Part shown: piece after piece, positions 1 to 19,900 of the stretch
How the letters are laid out: each line of letters begins with the position of its first letter
How positions within the stretch are numbered: the first letter of the stretch is position 1
Assembly (NCBI RefSeq): GCF_901709675.1
Contig: NC_051087.1
Location: 10,741,884-10,805,883 of the forward strand
Direction of reading: 5' to 3'
Source of the DNA: Syngnathus acus
Lineage: Eukaryota > Chordata > Actinopteri > Syngnathiformes > Syngnathidae
DNA length: 64,000 nt
The notes under the pieces: model-generated
What the model saw: the letters and a program-made list of their open reading frames with translations, nothing else
Database searches by the model: none
What the model was told of the DNA's origin: nothing
Position numbers and translations under genes: made by a program

Positions 1-600
1 ACCATCTGAAAGTGGACTTTTATGCGTAAAAAGGCTTAAATAGGCTACGGATTGTGATTTCTCTCCCTCTCTCCCGTTTGCCCCCCTCCTCCTTTTTTCT
101 CCTCTCTCCCCTCTCCTCCCCCCTTATTGACTCCACAAAGCTATCCTCGTAAGTCACCACACGACTAAATTAGACCAAAGATGATATGAGTACAACGCAT
201 GATAATTCCGGCGGGCTCCTCCTCCTTCCAGCCATGCATCCTAATTAATGGGACACCCACCCAACCCCCCCAGTCGCAAAAAGCTCTGCGCTGGACTGCA
301 ACATAGTCAAAGAGTGAAAGGGAAGAGGGCGAAAGTGCCACTGGAAATAATTGATTAGCTACCAGTCAGTGATAACTTGTTAGTAATCGTCAAGTGTTTG
401 GAGCTCGCCATTTTCAGGCAGGCTTTTCGCCGCACCGGACTCCGGAGGCGCACTTTGAAGGCATCCCGTTTTGGAATAAGATTGTCCACCTCCAATCTTC
501 CTCTGTTATGTGACTTCTTGCACCCTTCTCCCTTGTATAGTCTCACTCGTTTTAAGAGCTGATTTTCCCCACCCCGACCGAGCCCAACTCACCACCAGTG
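1..600. other. 5' flank of lbx1
   Basis: No coding region is seen here. The stretch holds a pyrimidine-rich tract at about 58-125 and a TAATTAAT core at about 242-249, which is a possible homeodomain site. It must contain the lbx1 5' untranslated region and probably its promoter, but I see no clear TATA box and cannot place the transcription start. Open frames at 355-562 overlap on both strands and look like chance. Confidence 0.5.
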
Positions 601-1965
601 ATGACATCCAAAGAAGTGGCCAAATGTGATGCGGGGGAAAACAGGAGGAGAAGCCCGTTGGACCACTTGCCACCCCCCGCCAACTCCAATAAGCCGCTGA
701 CCCCCTTCAGCATCGAGGACATCCTCAACAAGCCGTCCGTGAAGCGAAGTTACACCATTTGTGGCACGGCTCATCTCATCTCGACCAGCGAGAAGCACCG
801 CGCCTCCAGCCTGCCTCTGGCCAGCCGTGCGCTGCTCACCCAAACCTCGCCGCTGTGCGCCCTGGAGGAGCTGGCCAGCAAAACCTTCAAGGGGCTGGAA
901 GTCAGCGTGCTTCAGGCGGCAGAAGGTATGGCGTCCTAATGATAATAATTATGCAATTTGGAAAAAATATTCAGAGACATCGATCTGCAAATGTATTAGT
1001 GGATGCCATCAAACACAAGTCAAATCCCCAAAGTTTTTGAAGTCATCTACTTTTCATTTTTGTCTGTTTGCTTATTCTTGTTGTGGTCCCGTATATGGTT
1101 TGGAGCCTTACACTTAAATTGAATATACACTCACCGGTCACGACATTAGGTACACCTGCGATACAAAAGAATGGCTTCGTTTTGATCGGTATTGAAATAT
1201 ATTTATGGAACAATTATGGGGTTGTTTGCATTGCACTGCACCGGGGATGTTTGAATGATTTTGGTAGTCACCGTTTTAGTACACGAGCTGTGAAAGACTG
1301 CAAATTGCAACCGTACTTTTTAAATTAGTAGCAGTTAAAATTGAGTATTGTGAGATGAGTGGTCACGATGCTGTACATTATAAGCCCCTTTTGGTGCTGC
1401 TTCTACGTGCCATTTTCCAAATAAGCCATTGAGGGTTTTTTTTAATTTATTTCACCGCTGTGCATTGCCCCCTCCAGGCCGGGACGGCATGACCCTATTC
1501 GGCCAGAGAACCACGCCGAAGAAGCGCCGGAAGTCCCGCACGGCCTTCACCAACCATCAAATCTACGAGCTGGAGAAGCGCTTTCTGTACCAGAAATACT
1601 TGTCCCCGGCCGACCGGGACCAGATCGCCCAACAGCTCGGCCTGACCAACGCGCAAGTCATCACGTGGTTTCAGAACCGCAGAGCCAAGCTAAAGCGGGA
1701 CCTGGAGGAGATGAAAGCGGACGTGGAGTCGGCTAAGGCCGTCGGCCAAGTCCCCTTGGACAAGCTGGCCAAACTGGCCGACCTGGAGAAATGCGCCAAC
1801 GGCACGCTGGGCCATCCGCGAGTCGACTCCCCCACGCGGGGAAGCCAGCAGGAGCACGATCTCGGCCAGAAAGTGACGAGGTCCCCGCTGTCGCCTTTCT
1901 CAGACCACACAACGAGCAAAGAGTGCTCGGAGGACGAGGACGTGGAGATTGACGTGGATGACTGA
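601..1965 (+). CDS. lbx1: Ladybird homeobox transcription factor LBX1
   Basis: Two exons, 601-925 and 1478-1965, joined in phase 1 (GTATGG donor, CAG acceptor), give 270 residues, close to the usual length of vertebrate LBX1. Residues 34-42 hold an engrailed-homology repressor motif (FSIEDIL), followed by the LBX signature SPLCALEELASKTFKGLE near 83-100. The homeodomain spans about 124-183, with helix-3 core WFQNRRAK. The C-terminus is acidic and ends EIDVDD, as in LBX1. In vertebrates LBX1 acts in the nucleus to specify migrating limb-muscle precursors and dorsal spinal interneurons. The start is the ATG at 601, which gives the family N-terminus MTSKE. LBX2 is less likely because its N-terminus and tail diverge more. 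Fish carry lbx1a and lbx1b, and I cannot say which paralogue this is. The intron holds a short remnant of a dispersed repeat (ATTAGGTACACC, about 1146). Confidence 0.95.
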
Positions 1966-2226
1966 TGGTGCGGCGCTGCAGCGCGGGAGTGCCAAAAACA
2001 ATTCATCAAGAAAAAAGACGATGGACACAAACAGCGTCGAGGATTTACTTGTATAACGTACTGCTTATATTGTGTACCACTTTTCTGAACATGTACCAAA
2101 ATGTAATTATACTTTTGTATGGGCGCATATAAGCATGGATACACAACAAAAAGAAATATGCAGTTGTAATTTACGATGTAACAGTCTTTGCAATCAGAGC
2201 AATATGGTCAAAAATGACACGTGTAA

Positions 2227-2270
<44 letters not shown>
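2227..2270. repeat. (ATT)n microsatellite
   Basis: An uninterrupted run of about 14 ATT trinucleotides in the lbx1 3' UTR. Confidence 0.95.
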
Positions 2271-2271
<1 letters not shown>

Positions 2272-2710
2272 ACTGTTTCCCCACCACCAACATACATACA
2301 CAGGCGCACGCGCACACCTGTTTGTTACATTATTTTTCAGAGGTCCTCACCCAATTATGTTTTGCATGCAAATGCGTGATTTGATTTGTGATTCCGATTC
2401 TATTTATTTTACGTTGGTTTATTTTTAATTTAAACCTTTTGTTTTGTGAGCCAGTGCAGGCTCGCCTCCTCTTTTCACCTTGTGCCGCAGTGCATGAAGA
2501 CTGGGTCTTTTTTCCTACGATGATGCATTTTATTTGCTGGCTAAAAAAACGACTTTTTATTGCGGTGAATTTAAGGCTTTTGGGGGGGTGGGATTAGTTT
2601 GTTTGGATACCGTTTGTTATGATTTGAACACCTGTAAGTGCCTTTCTAAAATTCAGGATTTGAAACCCAATTAATGCACAGACTGCAATGTATATATAGG
2701 CAACAATGGG

Positions 2711-2798
2711 AATAAAATGGCTTTTTTTCCTGAATATTTCCTTACGTTGTAATTCTTAACTAAGCATTTTTATACTTTCTCGAATGCAGACTAATAAA
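2711..2798 (+). terminator. lbx1 polyadenylation signals
   Basis: Two canonical AATAAA hexamers, at 2711-2716 and 2793-2798, lie 0.75-0.83 kb past the lbx1 stop codon with no other gene between. Which one is used cannot be told from sequence. Confidence 0.5.
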
Positions 2799-5700
2799 AA
2801 CCGCGTGCTATACGACACGCCGCTCGGGCGTGTTAAAGCCATCAAACGCGTCTATTTAAATGTATTATACTGCACTATTTAATCCCTTTGTGTCCTTTTC
2901 TACGGGGACGCTCTAAACATATTGTGGTCCGGAATCTCTCATGTCCTTTCACGTCTTAAATGCGTATCGTGGCTTCTTGACCCTCAGACGTGTTTCTCCA
3001 TTCGGGCCAAAAATTTATGTGAGAAACACAAATCTGGCCCCGGCAAATAAAGACGAGGATGCCACGAAAACACAAAGTTTTGGCCCAGTTTCTGCCGGCT
3101 TTTATGGGGCTTTTTTGTTCTGCGGGTCCGGGCCGTAATTTTGAGCGTAAAGCATGAAAAGTGGGGACAAATGAGCAGCGTTCCCCGATGTGCCGAGCCA
3201 CAAAGGCGCTGGGCGGCCCCCCGCTGCCTGCAATACTGAGACAAGTGTGTCCCACCGCATAAAAAGGACGCAAACGTTTGGAGGCCATATGGTTTTTGAA
3301 ATTTCCTCACGATTTCGGACAATTTGATGGATTGAGTTAACCCTCCTTTTAAACAGTTGAAGTGAGTGCGAACAAAGGCCATAATGCCGACATAGACCCT
3401 CCCTTCATGAGGGCATCTGCGGCTATTAATGTCTGGCCCTTTTCTTTGCCTGCAGTTTTGAACAAGTCAATGAATTACAATGAAAGTGGCCTTTTTTTTT
3501 GTGAGTCGCTTGTCTTTCTACGCTTTAGCTGTGGAATAATATGTTTGACTTCTGTCCAAGAAGGGTTTCTAAACAAGGAATGGATTTTTTTGAAAGTGTT
3601 TTTAATGTTAAGTAGGGAGCCCATAAAGAGTTGGGACTATGAAGGCATTGATGCCAAAGTCTGGTTAGGGAGCCTTTTGTTTGTTTTCTTCCTTTTGCTT
3701 CTTTATTCCTTTTGTCTTTAAGGAGTTTAATGAAGCTGAAAACATGGTGATGTGAGAAAGAGAGAGTGTCATGAACAGCAACTCAAAAGGCTGCCTCCCA
3801 TTTAACCTCCTTTGTTCAAAGAAATGATAAGTAGACCTGTCTCTTTGTGTGGGCTTGTTTTAGTGTTTGCTTTTTTTCCCCCCAACTCAAAACTTCAATA
3901 AGTTTATAGGACTGTGTCGCCAGTATATATAGTGCAAGTAGTCAACTTGAAGTTCTATTGAAAGCCAATTAATTAATCCTTGGGCCATTATATTAGGCAC
4001 ACCAGAAAACATCTGCACTTTCACGAGAGTATTATCCTATTTTGTTCTTCTCATGCCCATTGTGTCATCTATGGGTTTGTATGATGCAATCTGCCTAGTG
4101 GCCAATGAGCTGTTTTTATGTCATGACTCCCGGATACAGTATTCATTTAACGTGTGGGTCCCATCCTGAATCAAGTATATGCATGATGAGAGAGTGTTAT
4201 GGTAGCCCAAGTTTACAGATTCCACTTGTTTATTTTATGAGGGCTTGTCAGGAGGCCCCATGAAGTAACATTAGCCTACAGTCTGTGGGACCACTCCATG
4301 GTAATTAATCTGAAGGTCTTAAGTGTATTTCAGTATTTCACTTCAAGATGGGGGGGAAAAAATCACTACTTCAATCGTCCGGAAAATTGAAGTTTGATGC
4401 ATGAGTCCCTACTGAAACAATACTACAGTCCTCCCCTTGGCCCCCCTCTCATTTCTCTCCCCCACTCCCTTTTATTTTATTATTTGCACCTTGTGGAAAA
4501 CAGTTTCAGGTGCACAGCTAAATGAATTTTTGAGCTGATGGCCGAATGACACAACTGCAGTGAGAAAATGGAATGGATGAACTCCGTTTTAAATTGTGAA
4601 TAATGAAACCAATAAGCCTATATGTTAGTAAAAATATTAAAAATGGCATATAATGATCATCAATAATCATTATTATATTAATCACAATCATTTTCTCATA
4701 ATTAATAACATTGTCATCATTGTAAAAAAAAAAAAAATAGACATGTAAACGACTTTATATTTGCCTCGAGTTAAATCACTCTATATATCTAAATGGAGAG
4801 GGTATGCAGAGTTTTAATCATAGCCTTCCTGCAGAGCCAGTTAATACTTCAAACTTCAATTTTACGGGCGATTGAGCTAAGCATGTTTCTGACAGAATTG
4901 ATGTATGTATTAATTTCCTTTAACTGTTGATTAATTAGGCTGCGCTGAAGGCTCACACAGAACGGTTTGTTGGCAAATTTGCATATTAATCAAATTCTAG
5001 TTGATCATTCAAATAATATATAGTTGGACATTTAAGGAAGCTTGAAAACAGCAGGAATACACCGTTTTGCCTTAAAATGAAGCTGCTACATTTGAAACAC
5101 TGTATTTTCACCTAAAACGTGCACTGAATAAACATGATTAGATGGCAACCAAATAAGCAGAATGCCTAAACATTCTTGTCGTAAAGAGTTGCAGTCTATT
5201 GGTGTATTAACTCCAACAACTAAGAATCAAAAGACTTGTTCAAACAACAACAACATAGCATAGGTAGTATCACTGAATTCAGTGATCTAATGTATTCCAT
5301 TGTTAATAAAGAAAATCATAAACAAAAAGGTAAACAACTAGTTTTAATATATAGAAACGCCATCATTTTAATGAAAGGAGAAGTATTTATACAAGTAGAA
5401 GTTTGGTGGTGGTAATTTTACGATGATGATGTTAATTAGGAAAATTTATAACCTTACTAAGGCAATTGGGAACAGATTATCATTTGTATTGCCGAATAGC
5501 AGCGTAAAACAAAGCAAAAGAATAGAAAATAAATACACTCTAGTACAGAGAGAGATATTTAACTCGAAACAATGTAACGTTGAAATGTTGTAAAGATGAT
5601 TTATGCGTTTAACATTATGAAAGGATCGACAGAACACCCCACTGGTTAAAATTAGCATACAGTTAATCAGGACCATGTAATTACGCATGGATATTATTTT

Positions 5701-6079
5701 TATTGATATTTTATAAATATGTTAAACGGCATAGTTGTTGGACGAGGAGTGTATTTTCTTCATATACTAAAGGTATTTGGTGCACACCATAACAAAGTTT
5801 ATCTTGCTGCTCGCGGTCACCAGAATTCACGTTTACGAGAATAAGCGGTTCGAACATTTGTGAGTCGGAAACTTAAGTTTATTTTCAACGAACATTGTAA
5901 TATTCAGGGAGCGACAAGGAAGATAAGACATCGGTAAAAGACCAATCAGCGAGTCTATTAGTGAGAGGAGTAAACTGAGACACCTGCTGGCCAATAGGGG
6001 CAATGCACGCCCACGACACTGAACAGACCAGACCCGACACGTTCAATAAAAAAAGAAAATCAATTATAACATTGATGAT

Positions 6080-6080
6080 G

Positions 6081-6120
<40 letters not shown>
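6080..6120. repeat. (AAT)n microsatellite
   Basis: A run of about 14 ATA/AAT units, followed to about 6185 by degenerate ATA/ATC-rich low-complexity sequence. Confidence 0.95.
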
Positions 6121-6121
<1 letters not shown>

Positions 6122-6544
6122 CCATTATCCATAATAGAAATAATAATAATAATGATGATCATATTCATCATAATTATCATCATCATTACAGTGACATATT
6201 CTGACAGTTCCTAGTAGCAACATTTTTTGTTGCTTTTTAACCCTGTTTAACCACGAAAGCAGGTAAAGGTGTACTTGGCTTTTGACTGTGCGTGACTGAA
6301 AAGTGTACTTGGTAACTACGGTCTGAAATAATATACAAATATTTAATAAGGTAAAATTGCCAATAAAGGCACAAAATTGAATGCATCGAATCATGTTAAC
6401 GTAGTCAGAAGCTAAAAGGTACGTGAAGTGCATTCATTAACCGATTATTACTTTAGTCTATTAGTTTGATGAACACGCACGTATGCGTAGTTTGCACGCA
6501 GCAGTGGTGCTCTTCAACGCTTTGCAGTTACGCCGTCGCGTGAA

Positions 6545-6574
6545 TGACGTCATCAATATTGGCGGCATTTTGAA
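6545..6574 (+). promoter_or_regulatory. cenpk promoter elements: CRE, inverted CCAAT, CDE/CHR-like
   Basis: Within 30 bases, about 50-80 bp before the cenpk start codon, there is a palindromic TGACGTCA (6545-6552), an inverted CCAAT box ATTGG (6558-6562), a GGCGG (6561-6565) and TTTGAA (6569-6574). GGCGG followed closely by TTTGAA matches the CDE/CHR arrangement through which DREAM and MuvB-B-Myb control late cell-cycle genes, usually together with NF-Y at CCAAT. That fits a centromere gene. The motifs are seen; their function is inferred. Confidence 0.55.
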
Positions 6575-6625
6575 AAGGAAATATTTTTGTTGTGGCGTAA
6601 TTCAGTGCGTTCAACTTCGTCAAAT

Positions 6626-9536
6626 ATGGTAAGCATTGAGTTCCTCTAACTTGTGTACTTTCGGTTTAATTGCATTAACACCAATAGTTTGTTTTGGTTT
6701 AACAAATGTCACAGTAACGATGATTTTACATGCCATGAGCCACCGCAACATCGCCTGACTATAAAGTCCCAACCTGCGTTAAGCTACGGACTAAGTAAAA
6801 CTCTCATACTAATTCATGGCTTGTTATAAACCTAAGCTATGTGACTAAAACGTTTATGAATAACATATTCATTCATGTAATACAGGTACCTTTATTGCTT
6901 TTGTTTGTTTAAAAAAACATGGAAGGACTAGTACCTTTAAAAAAAGAAATCACACATTGAATTTTGAGATCGTAATATTGTCTTGATGATAAGAATCTTG
7001 GAATGGGGTAAGTACTGTTCTTTTTCAAAACACTGCATGACATGATTTTACATTCTGCTCAAAATTGCCTCTGTATATGCAGGATGAACTTACACAGGGA
7101 AACCAAGCTCTACCTGGACTGTCAGAAGCTGCCCAGTTGGAACTAATGAACCAATGTGAGGAGCAGTTTGCTCATCTTGAAAAGGTGATTTAGATATCCA
7201 TATTGTACTTATGTCCTTGATTCCTGATTGCGTCAACTCCAATTCTGTTGAAACCAAACAAAATTCTTACCCCGTTGCAGCTTCAAAACAAAATTATCCA
7301 ACATGAGCCAAAGCAATGTGAAAATACTCAAGAGCAGGTGAGATGACTGCACATTTTGATTTTGTGGAACATTTTCAGCTACTTTTGAGTCTATACTTGC
7401 CATAGAGCAGGCGTACACACCGAATTGAGTTTCCTGATACTTGGTGTTTCCTTTCATTTTCCTATATCCTTCATTCCATAATTTTTTGTTCCAAATTGAT
7501 TAGTATTTTTCATTGTGGCCTGGGCCTGTTTATGAGTTAAAAGCATTGGTGATCATTTTTGATAACAAATGTGATGTTTTTCCTTTAGTCAGTTAATCGG
7601 CTATTAGCAACAGAAGCGGAAATGAAGCAGTGGCTCACGGTGGAACCAAGATGTAAGTAACCATTATAACATTTAGATATACAATAAATATGACCTTTTA
7701 CACATTAATTACAAGTTGTATTCTGAAACAGTATTAATAAGATCATTCAATGACACTGACTTCTAATAAATCTAAACAAGAATAACGTTTAATGCAGATG
7801 TCTCCCAAGGTTAGTCTTAAACTTAATGCTGTTCTTTGTTTGTTCACATGTTATAGTCTATACTGGAACCCAAGAACCTAAAAATAGCAAACCAGCGATG
7901 GGATTTTCTAGGAATGTTGTCAGTGGAAGCAATCATTTGTGATGTAAATGTTAACACTGGCAGGGATTTACAAGTATTGCAAATTGATCTCTTTCCTAAT
8001 AATTGTGAGAAAATATTAACCAGATCAACATCTTCTCATAAATGAATATAATTAGTTATTAATAACATACAATAATAAAATTACAAAAGTTAATTTGAGG
8101 ATAGTATTTGCATATTTCCAAAGTGTGTGTTAAACTGGTAGCTCTGGTAGCATTGATCAATACACAAGAAAAATGTTTATACTGGATATAAATTATGGGA
8201 ATTGCATCAGTTGAATTTCCTGTATTTGTTTTCATTCTTGTAGTGCTGGCAGAAAACTCTGAAGTGTTACTTAAAGCTGGAAAAGAAGAGGTACATGCAC
8301 AAGAAAAGTATACGACTGAAAAAGGAGCGTGCTTCTGATCTGACCGCCCCGTTTTCCATAGATGCTCAAGCTATGCTCTGAACTTGAGATGGTTCTCTCT
8401 TGCTACGAAGCAAAGCGAGACAAACTACGAGAAACTAAAGAGCTGTGCGTAACCTTTTATCTTGCGCGCACGCATGACTTTTTTTGTTGTGACGTGTTTT
8501 GTTGACGGGTTCGTGTCAATTGTGTGTTGAAGTGAATTCAAGTGGTTGGAGGAAAAGAGGCAGGCGCTACAGGCTGTCACTGACCATGCTAAGCAACTTC
8601 AAAATAAAAGTGAGAAATTATCAGAGCACAGGTGAGTGCGCTTAAGTTTGACCCAACTGATCTGTTTTGTCACATTTGTGTTTGAGGCTTATAGAACCAA
8701 CCAGCAGATCAATGAAATTTGTTAATCAGTATACCCAACTAGTGACTGGGGTTGAAACATTTCAGCTTCTTGCCAGCCTTTGGAAGTGTGAAGTTGTGAA
8801 TAGGTGTGAGGTCTTGTACAACCACTTAATGCACTAGGTTTTCTTCCACTTAACATTCAAAAAGCACCAGTACTTTCACATGAATAGAAATGCCTGTTAA
8901 CAATGAATTCACATTATAGTGGTTTGCGTGTGTCGCATGAATTCCAGTGTTGTGCTTGAAACAAAGGAGAAGATCAGCAGAATGAAAGCCTACAACGAAA
9001 ACCTGATGGAATCTCTGGGGGACATCCTCGAAAAACATGTTCCTCCTCCTAGCGGTGAGAAGGTATGTTCAGTTTTCTGCTGTTCTCAATCATGTGGAAG
9101 CTGAGACAAAATCTACAAAAGTTTGATATACTGCTGCTCATCATGATCCCCATTTTTTCCAGAATATTTCAAATGTTCTAAATGAAGACTTGATTTCCCT
9201 TGCTGATATTCTGGAGGTGAGTTCTGTTGCATGACTCAATTTTCAATGTTTAGAAGTGTGATTGGTTGGAAGTGTGCCCTGCGATTGACTGGCAACCACT
9301 TCAGGGTGAACTGAGAGCTTAAAAAGGTGTTTTTGATTCATTCCGTGAGAATGAATCACATTCACTGCTTCCTCTTACAGCTGCTCATGAACAAGGCCCT
9401 AAAGACGCCACATGACCCTTATGTGACAGTCGACTCCACTTTCTGGCCACCGTATGTAGAGATGCTACTCCGACATGATATGGCTGTCAGACATCAGGAG
9501 AATAACTTCAAGATTCGCCTGGAAACGTTTTTCTGA
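6626..9536 (+). CDS. cenpk: Centromere protein K (CENP-K)
   Basis: Ten exons: 6626-6628, 7083-7184, 7281-7337, 7589-7652, 8244-8290, 8362-8444, 8533-8631, 8948-9062, 9163-9216 and 9381-9536. All junctions are GT-AG and in phase. They encode 259 residues; human CENP-K has about 269. The middle (ELEMVLS...KWLEEKRQ) is helical and coiled-coil-like. The C-terminus DPYVTVDSTFWPPYVEMLLR is the most conserved CENP-K block. CENP-K belongs to the constitutive centromere-associated network (CENP-H/I/K/M) at the inner kinetochore. The initiator ATG is the last codon-sized piece of exon 1, so exon 1 contributes only Met; no earlier in-frame start makes sense. ATTAAA at 10153-10158 is a likely polyadenylation signal, placing the 3' end just before smap1. 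Confidence 0.93.
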
Positions 9537-10431
9537 AGCTGTGCTGTATTTGGCATGATACTAAATGGACCAATCCTGGACCTGTTTTTCCTTTTTATAG
9601 TATCTTAACTTGTTTTTCTAGCACAGTAGGATTTGGAGATATGTTCATTTTTTGTTTTTAAGTTTGATTTTAAAAACACGCACAATAAGGATTTTTCCAT
9701 GCATTGTGGCTGAACTTTACCCTTATGTCATACATATTGAATATATTACTGTTATGTATTATTGTTGTTTTACTACTATTATTATTATTTTATTCTTATA
9801 AAAATCTGACAATATGACAATATAATTTACTGTGGATTGACATGTGACCATAATTATTCGAAACACTTATAGATATTCTAAACCATGGCAAATCACAGCA
9901 CCAATTATCCCAAAAAAAAAAACACGTGGCAACTTGACTTACTAGTTCACACTGTCCTGTGACCAAGTCTGTAACTGAAATGACGCTTAACAAAAAATTA
10001 CCAAGTACACGGCTCAAAAGTCATAACACTGATTGTGTACTCTGGCTGTAATGGAAATGTTGTACATAGTGTACTTTACAGTTTTTCCCCACATAACATT
10101 ACCACCCTACGCCTATAATTGTTGTCATTAATTGTAATGTAAAAGTTACACGATTAAATCTGGCATTCTGAAGCCATGCGTAACATTTCCTTTGAGCCGA
10201 AACTCGGTGCGTCATATAACGTCATCGTGCCCGTCCAATCCTGTGTGGCCGCCGCGTCAGCTTGAGAATTCCCGTGGGCGGAAAAGCGATTCCGGTTCCG
10301 GGTGTCTTCGTATCAGCAGAACGAAGGCGTTCGCCTTTCTGATTATGGTCTTTTACCAGAAACTTTTTTCAACTATCGACGGATCATTGTAGTTGCTATT
10401 GTATTCGATAAGTTAAACGGAAGAAGCGAAC
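9537..10431. other. cenpk 3' UTR and smap1 promoter interval
   Basis: The cenpk 3' UTR probably extends to about 10175 (ATTAAA at 10153-10158). From about 10190 the composition turns GC/CpG-richer, with ACGTCA-type and CCAAT motifs at 10215-10240, which suggests a TATA-less housekeeping promoter for smap1. No separate gene is seen. Confidence 0.5.
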
Positions 10432-16923
<6,492 letters not shown>

Positions 16924-19900
16924 GAGCACGGACGGACGGACGGAGAAAGAGTGGTGCTTGCAGAAGGTGCAAAAGAGCTTTTGTGTTTCTCTGCAACTCA
17001 CTATGAACTGATGTCGATTCCCACCATGGACCAGCCTTCAAGAACATGAAAATAGTTATCTCTACTTGCCCCCCCCCTCTCCTTCCTTCTCTTTACTCTC
17101 TTTCTCTCTATTGTGTGAGTGAATTGGGAGTCTTACAACCTGGCAGATTCTGCCTGTCGTATGGTTTTTGAGCATTGCTTTTATTTTCCTTTTTTGGAAA
17201 ACAAATTTAAGGAAATAACAGTCCCAACAAAAATTGTATTGACATATCAGAAAAGCTGCAGGACCAGTTACACGAGCTTTTATTGTATCATGATAAGATT
17301 ATAGAACATTTAAATAAATAGTATTTAAAGGGAGAAGATACGACTAATACAGTCTTTCTGTTCTGCTCCCAAGTGTACAGCGCTGTATAACCTTCTTTTA
17401 AAGTACTTGTGGTTCCCCTATATAAAATAAATAAATAAAGGTCATGATTGATGGCTTGTGTGATCTCTTAATAGATGAATGAATGAAAAGTTCAAAGTAA
17501 ATGAGGCGAGTGTTTGGCATTACATGGGAATATGTTGACATACAAATGTTGGTTCTACAGTTTTTCATTATGGCAGACTCAGTGAAATATTCAGCTTTTA
17601 TTTTTTTAAACTTATTGGAGTGTGGTTCTACACCATACAAAACAACCACTTCATTAACAAGGACTGGTAAACTGTTGACACTTAGGATTATATATAATTT
17701 TCTTTTAGCTTCCCTCACCACTTGAGATTGATAAACAGTTAATGTATTGAGTTTTTGTGATGGACTTTAATGACAACTTATTCCAAAGTCTGTTGTGATA
17801 GTTCTTGCCGGCCAGTGATATGTGGTCAGGGCAGGCAGGTGAGTGTCCCCTTCCTTGCATGTAAATAATAAAACAACTGTAAACAAAGATTACATTATAT
17901 CATTTTCCATTTTAGTTCTGTGGTCCATTACAGTATGTAGATTTTCTTTAAATAACGTAATTTTAATTTTCCTGTTCAAATACATGGGTTAGAGGGGAAA
18001 GCACTACTGTGTGGTTTTGCATATAAAATAACAAACTCATTCCCATCTCTTGAATGTCATTTTGAATCATTTAAAAGATTACCCTTGAAAAAAAAAATTC
18101 TTCTAGATCATTAGATTTTTTTCTTCAAATAAAATGTCTGGCAATAACCCAGGCAAAATATATGGGCTTTCCCCAAAATACAAAAATATTCATCTCTTGT
18201 GAGATGTATCACTAAAACAATACTGAAACCGATTTGCTATTAGCTAGGGCTCTAAAGCATGTGGAGCATTACAGAAAGAGCACAAGAATACTCTTGATTG
18301 GTACGTGTATATATAGTATTTTTAGCCAATGGGCAGTTGTATGCACAGCAGCGTCAAAATGTAAAAAAAAAAGAAAAACTTTTAACACGTGTTACTGAGA
18401 TTGAGCACTAGGTGGCAGTATTGCATTAATTTGGTTGTTGACCAGCCATGCTGATTTGAAGAGCTAAATGCTGCATAAATCTAATCTGAGTTTGTGCTGG
18501 GCATTTTACATATGATTTTATTTAGGGTGTTATTTCCTAAGTATCATGAGCGACAAATCAAATGGGTGGAATGATATGATGTAGTATTAGTGAGTGAGTA
18601 TGATGTAGTACAGTCTCACAAATGAATACCTTCTGATAGTGTCAATGGAAACTGAGCATTATTGTTTTTTAAAAAGTTTGGCTCTCGGTCTACCCAATGC
18701 ATGGCTTTACAAAAAGGATATTATGTATTTGTTAAAGAAAAACAACTCCAGTATGCTTTGCAGCCCATTGCTTTCAACCTCTGTCCAAATGCAATGTAGC
18801 TGGTGCAATGAATGTCTTTTTGTGTAAAAGTCAAGTACATCCACATGGAGCTTTTGGAAAATTAAAGTGACGCAACATACTCAGTTACAGTTTGACAGGC
18901 AGGGAAAATGTGCCTCACGTTGCCTCTCTGGAGCGAGGTTCTTTTACTCAGCACTGACAGTCAGGTTTATCAGAACAAGTCTGTCAGTACATACTATGGC
19001 TGTATTCCTCCGCCCAGAACAAATAAACCCACCCCAGTGAAGGTTTATACAGGTGGATGTGGTATGCCAAGTCATATAAGCCTTTCTTTGCATAAAACCT
19101 GTTTTATTAATAGTGTGGAATGTTTAAAATGCAGTCTCATTATTCAAAGCACTATGAGCCGTGCCCAATTAGGTCGGTCCTTGTCTATGACTCCTAGGAT
19201 TAAAAGTCGGTGTGGTAATTCCAGCCAGCCCAGCTCTACCCGTTTAATTCCCACCTACCAGCCAAGGCCTCCTGCACTGCACAAGTCACCCTTGCACGAT
19301 TTGCCAATGCTGATACCATTCCACTTTACTCAGATGGTGGCAATGGGACAGAAGAGGTTTGTTCCCACATGCAGGAGCCCACATGCGGAAAAGAGCTAGC
19401 TACCTCATGCTTGGCAAAGCCTGAATGCATCTGAAGTGCTTTTTGCTTATGTTCAATTCCGATCTTTGCTCCAGGCTAACTTTGGAAAGTTTCACGATGA
19501 GGTTTGATGACACAGCATGACTGATGCATAATTAAATATGTCACTAACATGAGAACTCCATTTGAATTTGTGAAAATTCCATGGTGACATTACACGGGTG
19601 GGTGTTTGAATGATTTCTGCTTGCTTGTCTTAGATGCAGCAGAAAGAGGTTGAACATGGTGGGAAAGTTCCAGAAACATATTTGCCAAAAATCAAAGCAG
19701 CCGGAAATGTACAAAGTCCGGCTTTGAATTTTATTACACATAGTTCCGGTTTCATAATAGCGAGTCACGAATGTTTTTGTGCCCATGGTCCCTTCCTAAA
19801 TCTCACTGCGCGCCTCAAGGCCATCTTGCATGGCAGACGGCCATGCAAGGCAAAGAACCCATTGAAGCGGCTTCCTCTCTTTTTTTACATATTTTTTTTA

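Larger units (their letters stand above)
1966..6625. other. lbx1 3' UTR and gene-poor interval before cenpk
   Basis: The lbx1 3' UTR probably runs to about 2730-2820, with AATAAA signals at 2711-2716 and 2793-2798. Beyond it I find no gene. The block at about 4200-5060 is rich in TAAT/ATTA cores and has no repeat signature that I recognise, which would fit conserved non-coding regulatory DNA of a developmental gene; this is inference only. Microsatellites lie at 2227-2270 (ATT) and 6080-6120 (AAT). A fragment of a dispersed repeat (ATTAGGCACACC) sits at about 3992. Confidence 0.5.

Noticed and set aside
18908-19399. 163-codon open frame on +
   Set aside because: Longest unexplained frame in the smap1-K1 gap, but no domain, no splice context, irregular composition and overlap with AT-rich intergenic sequence.
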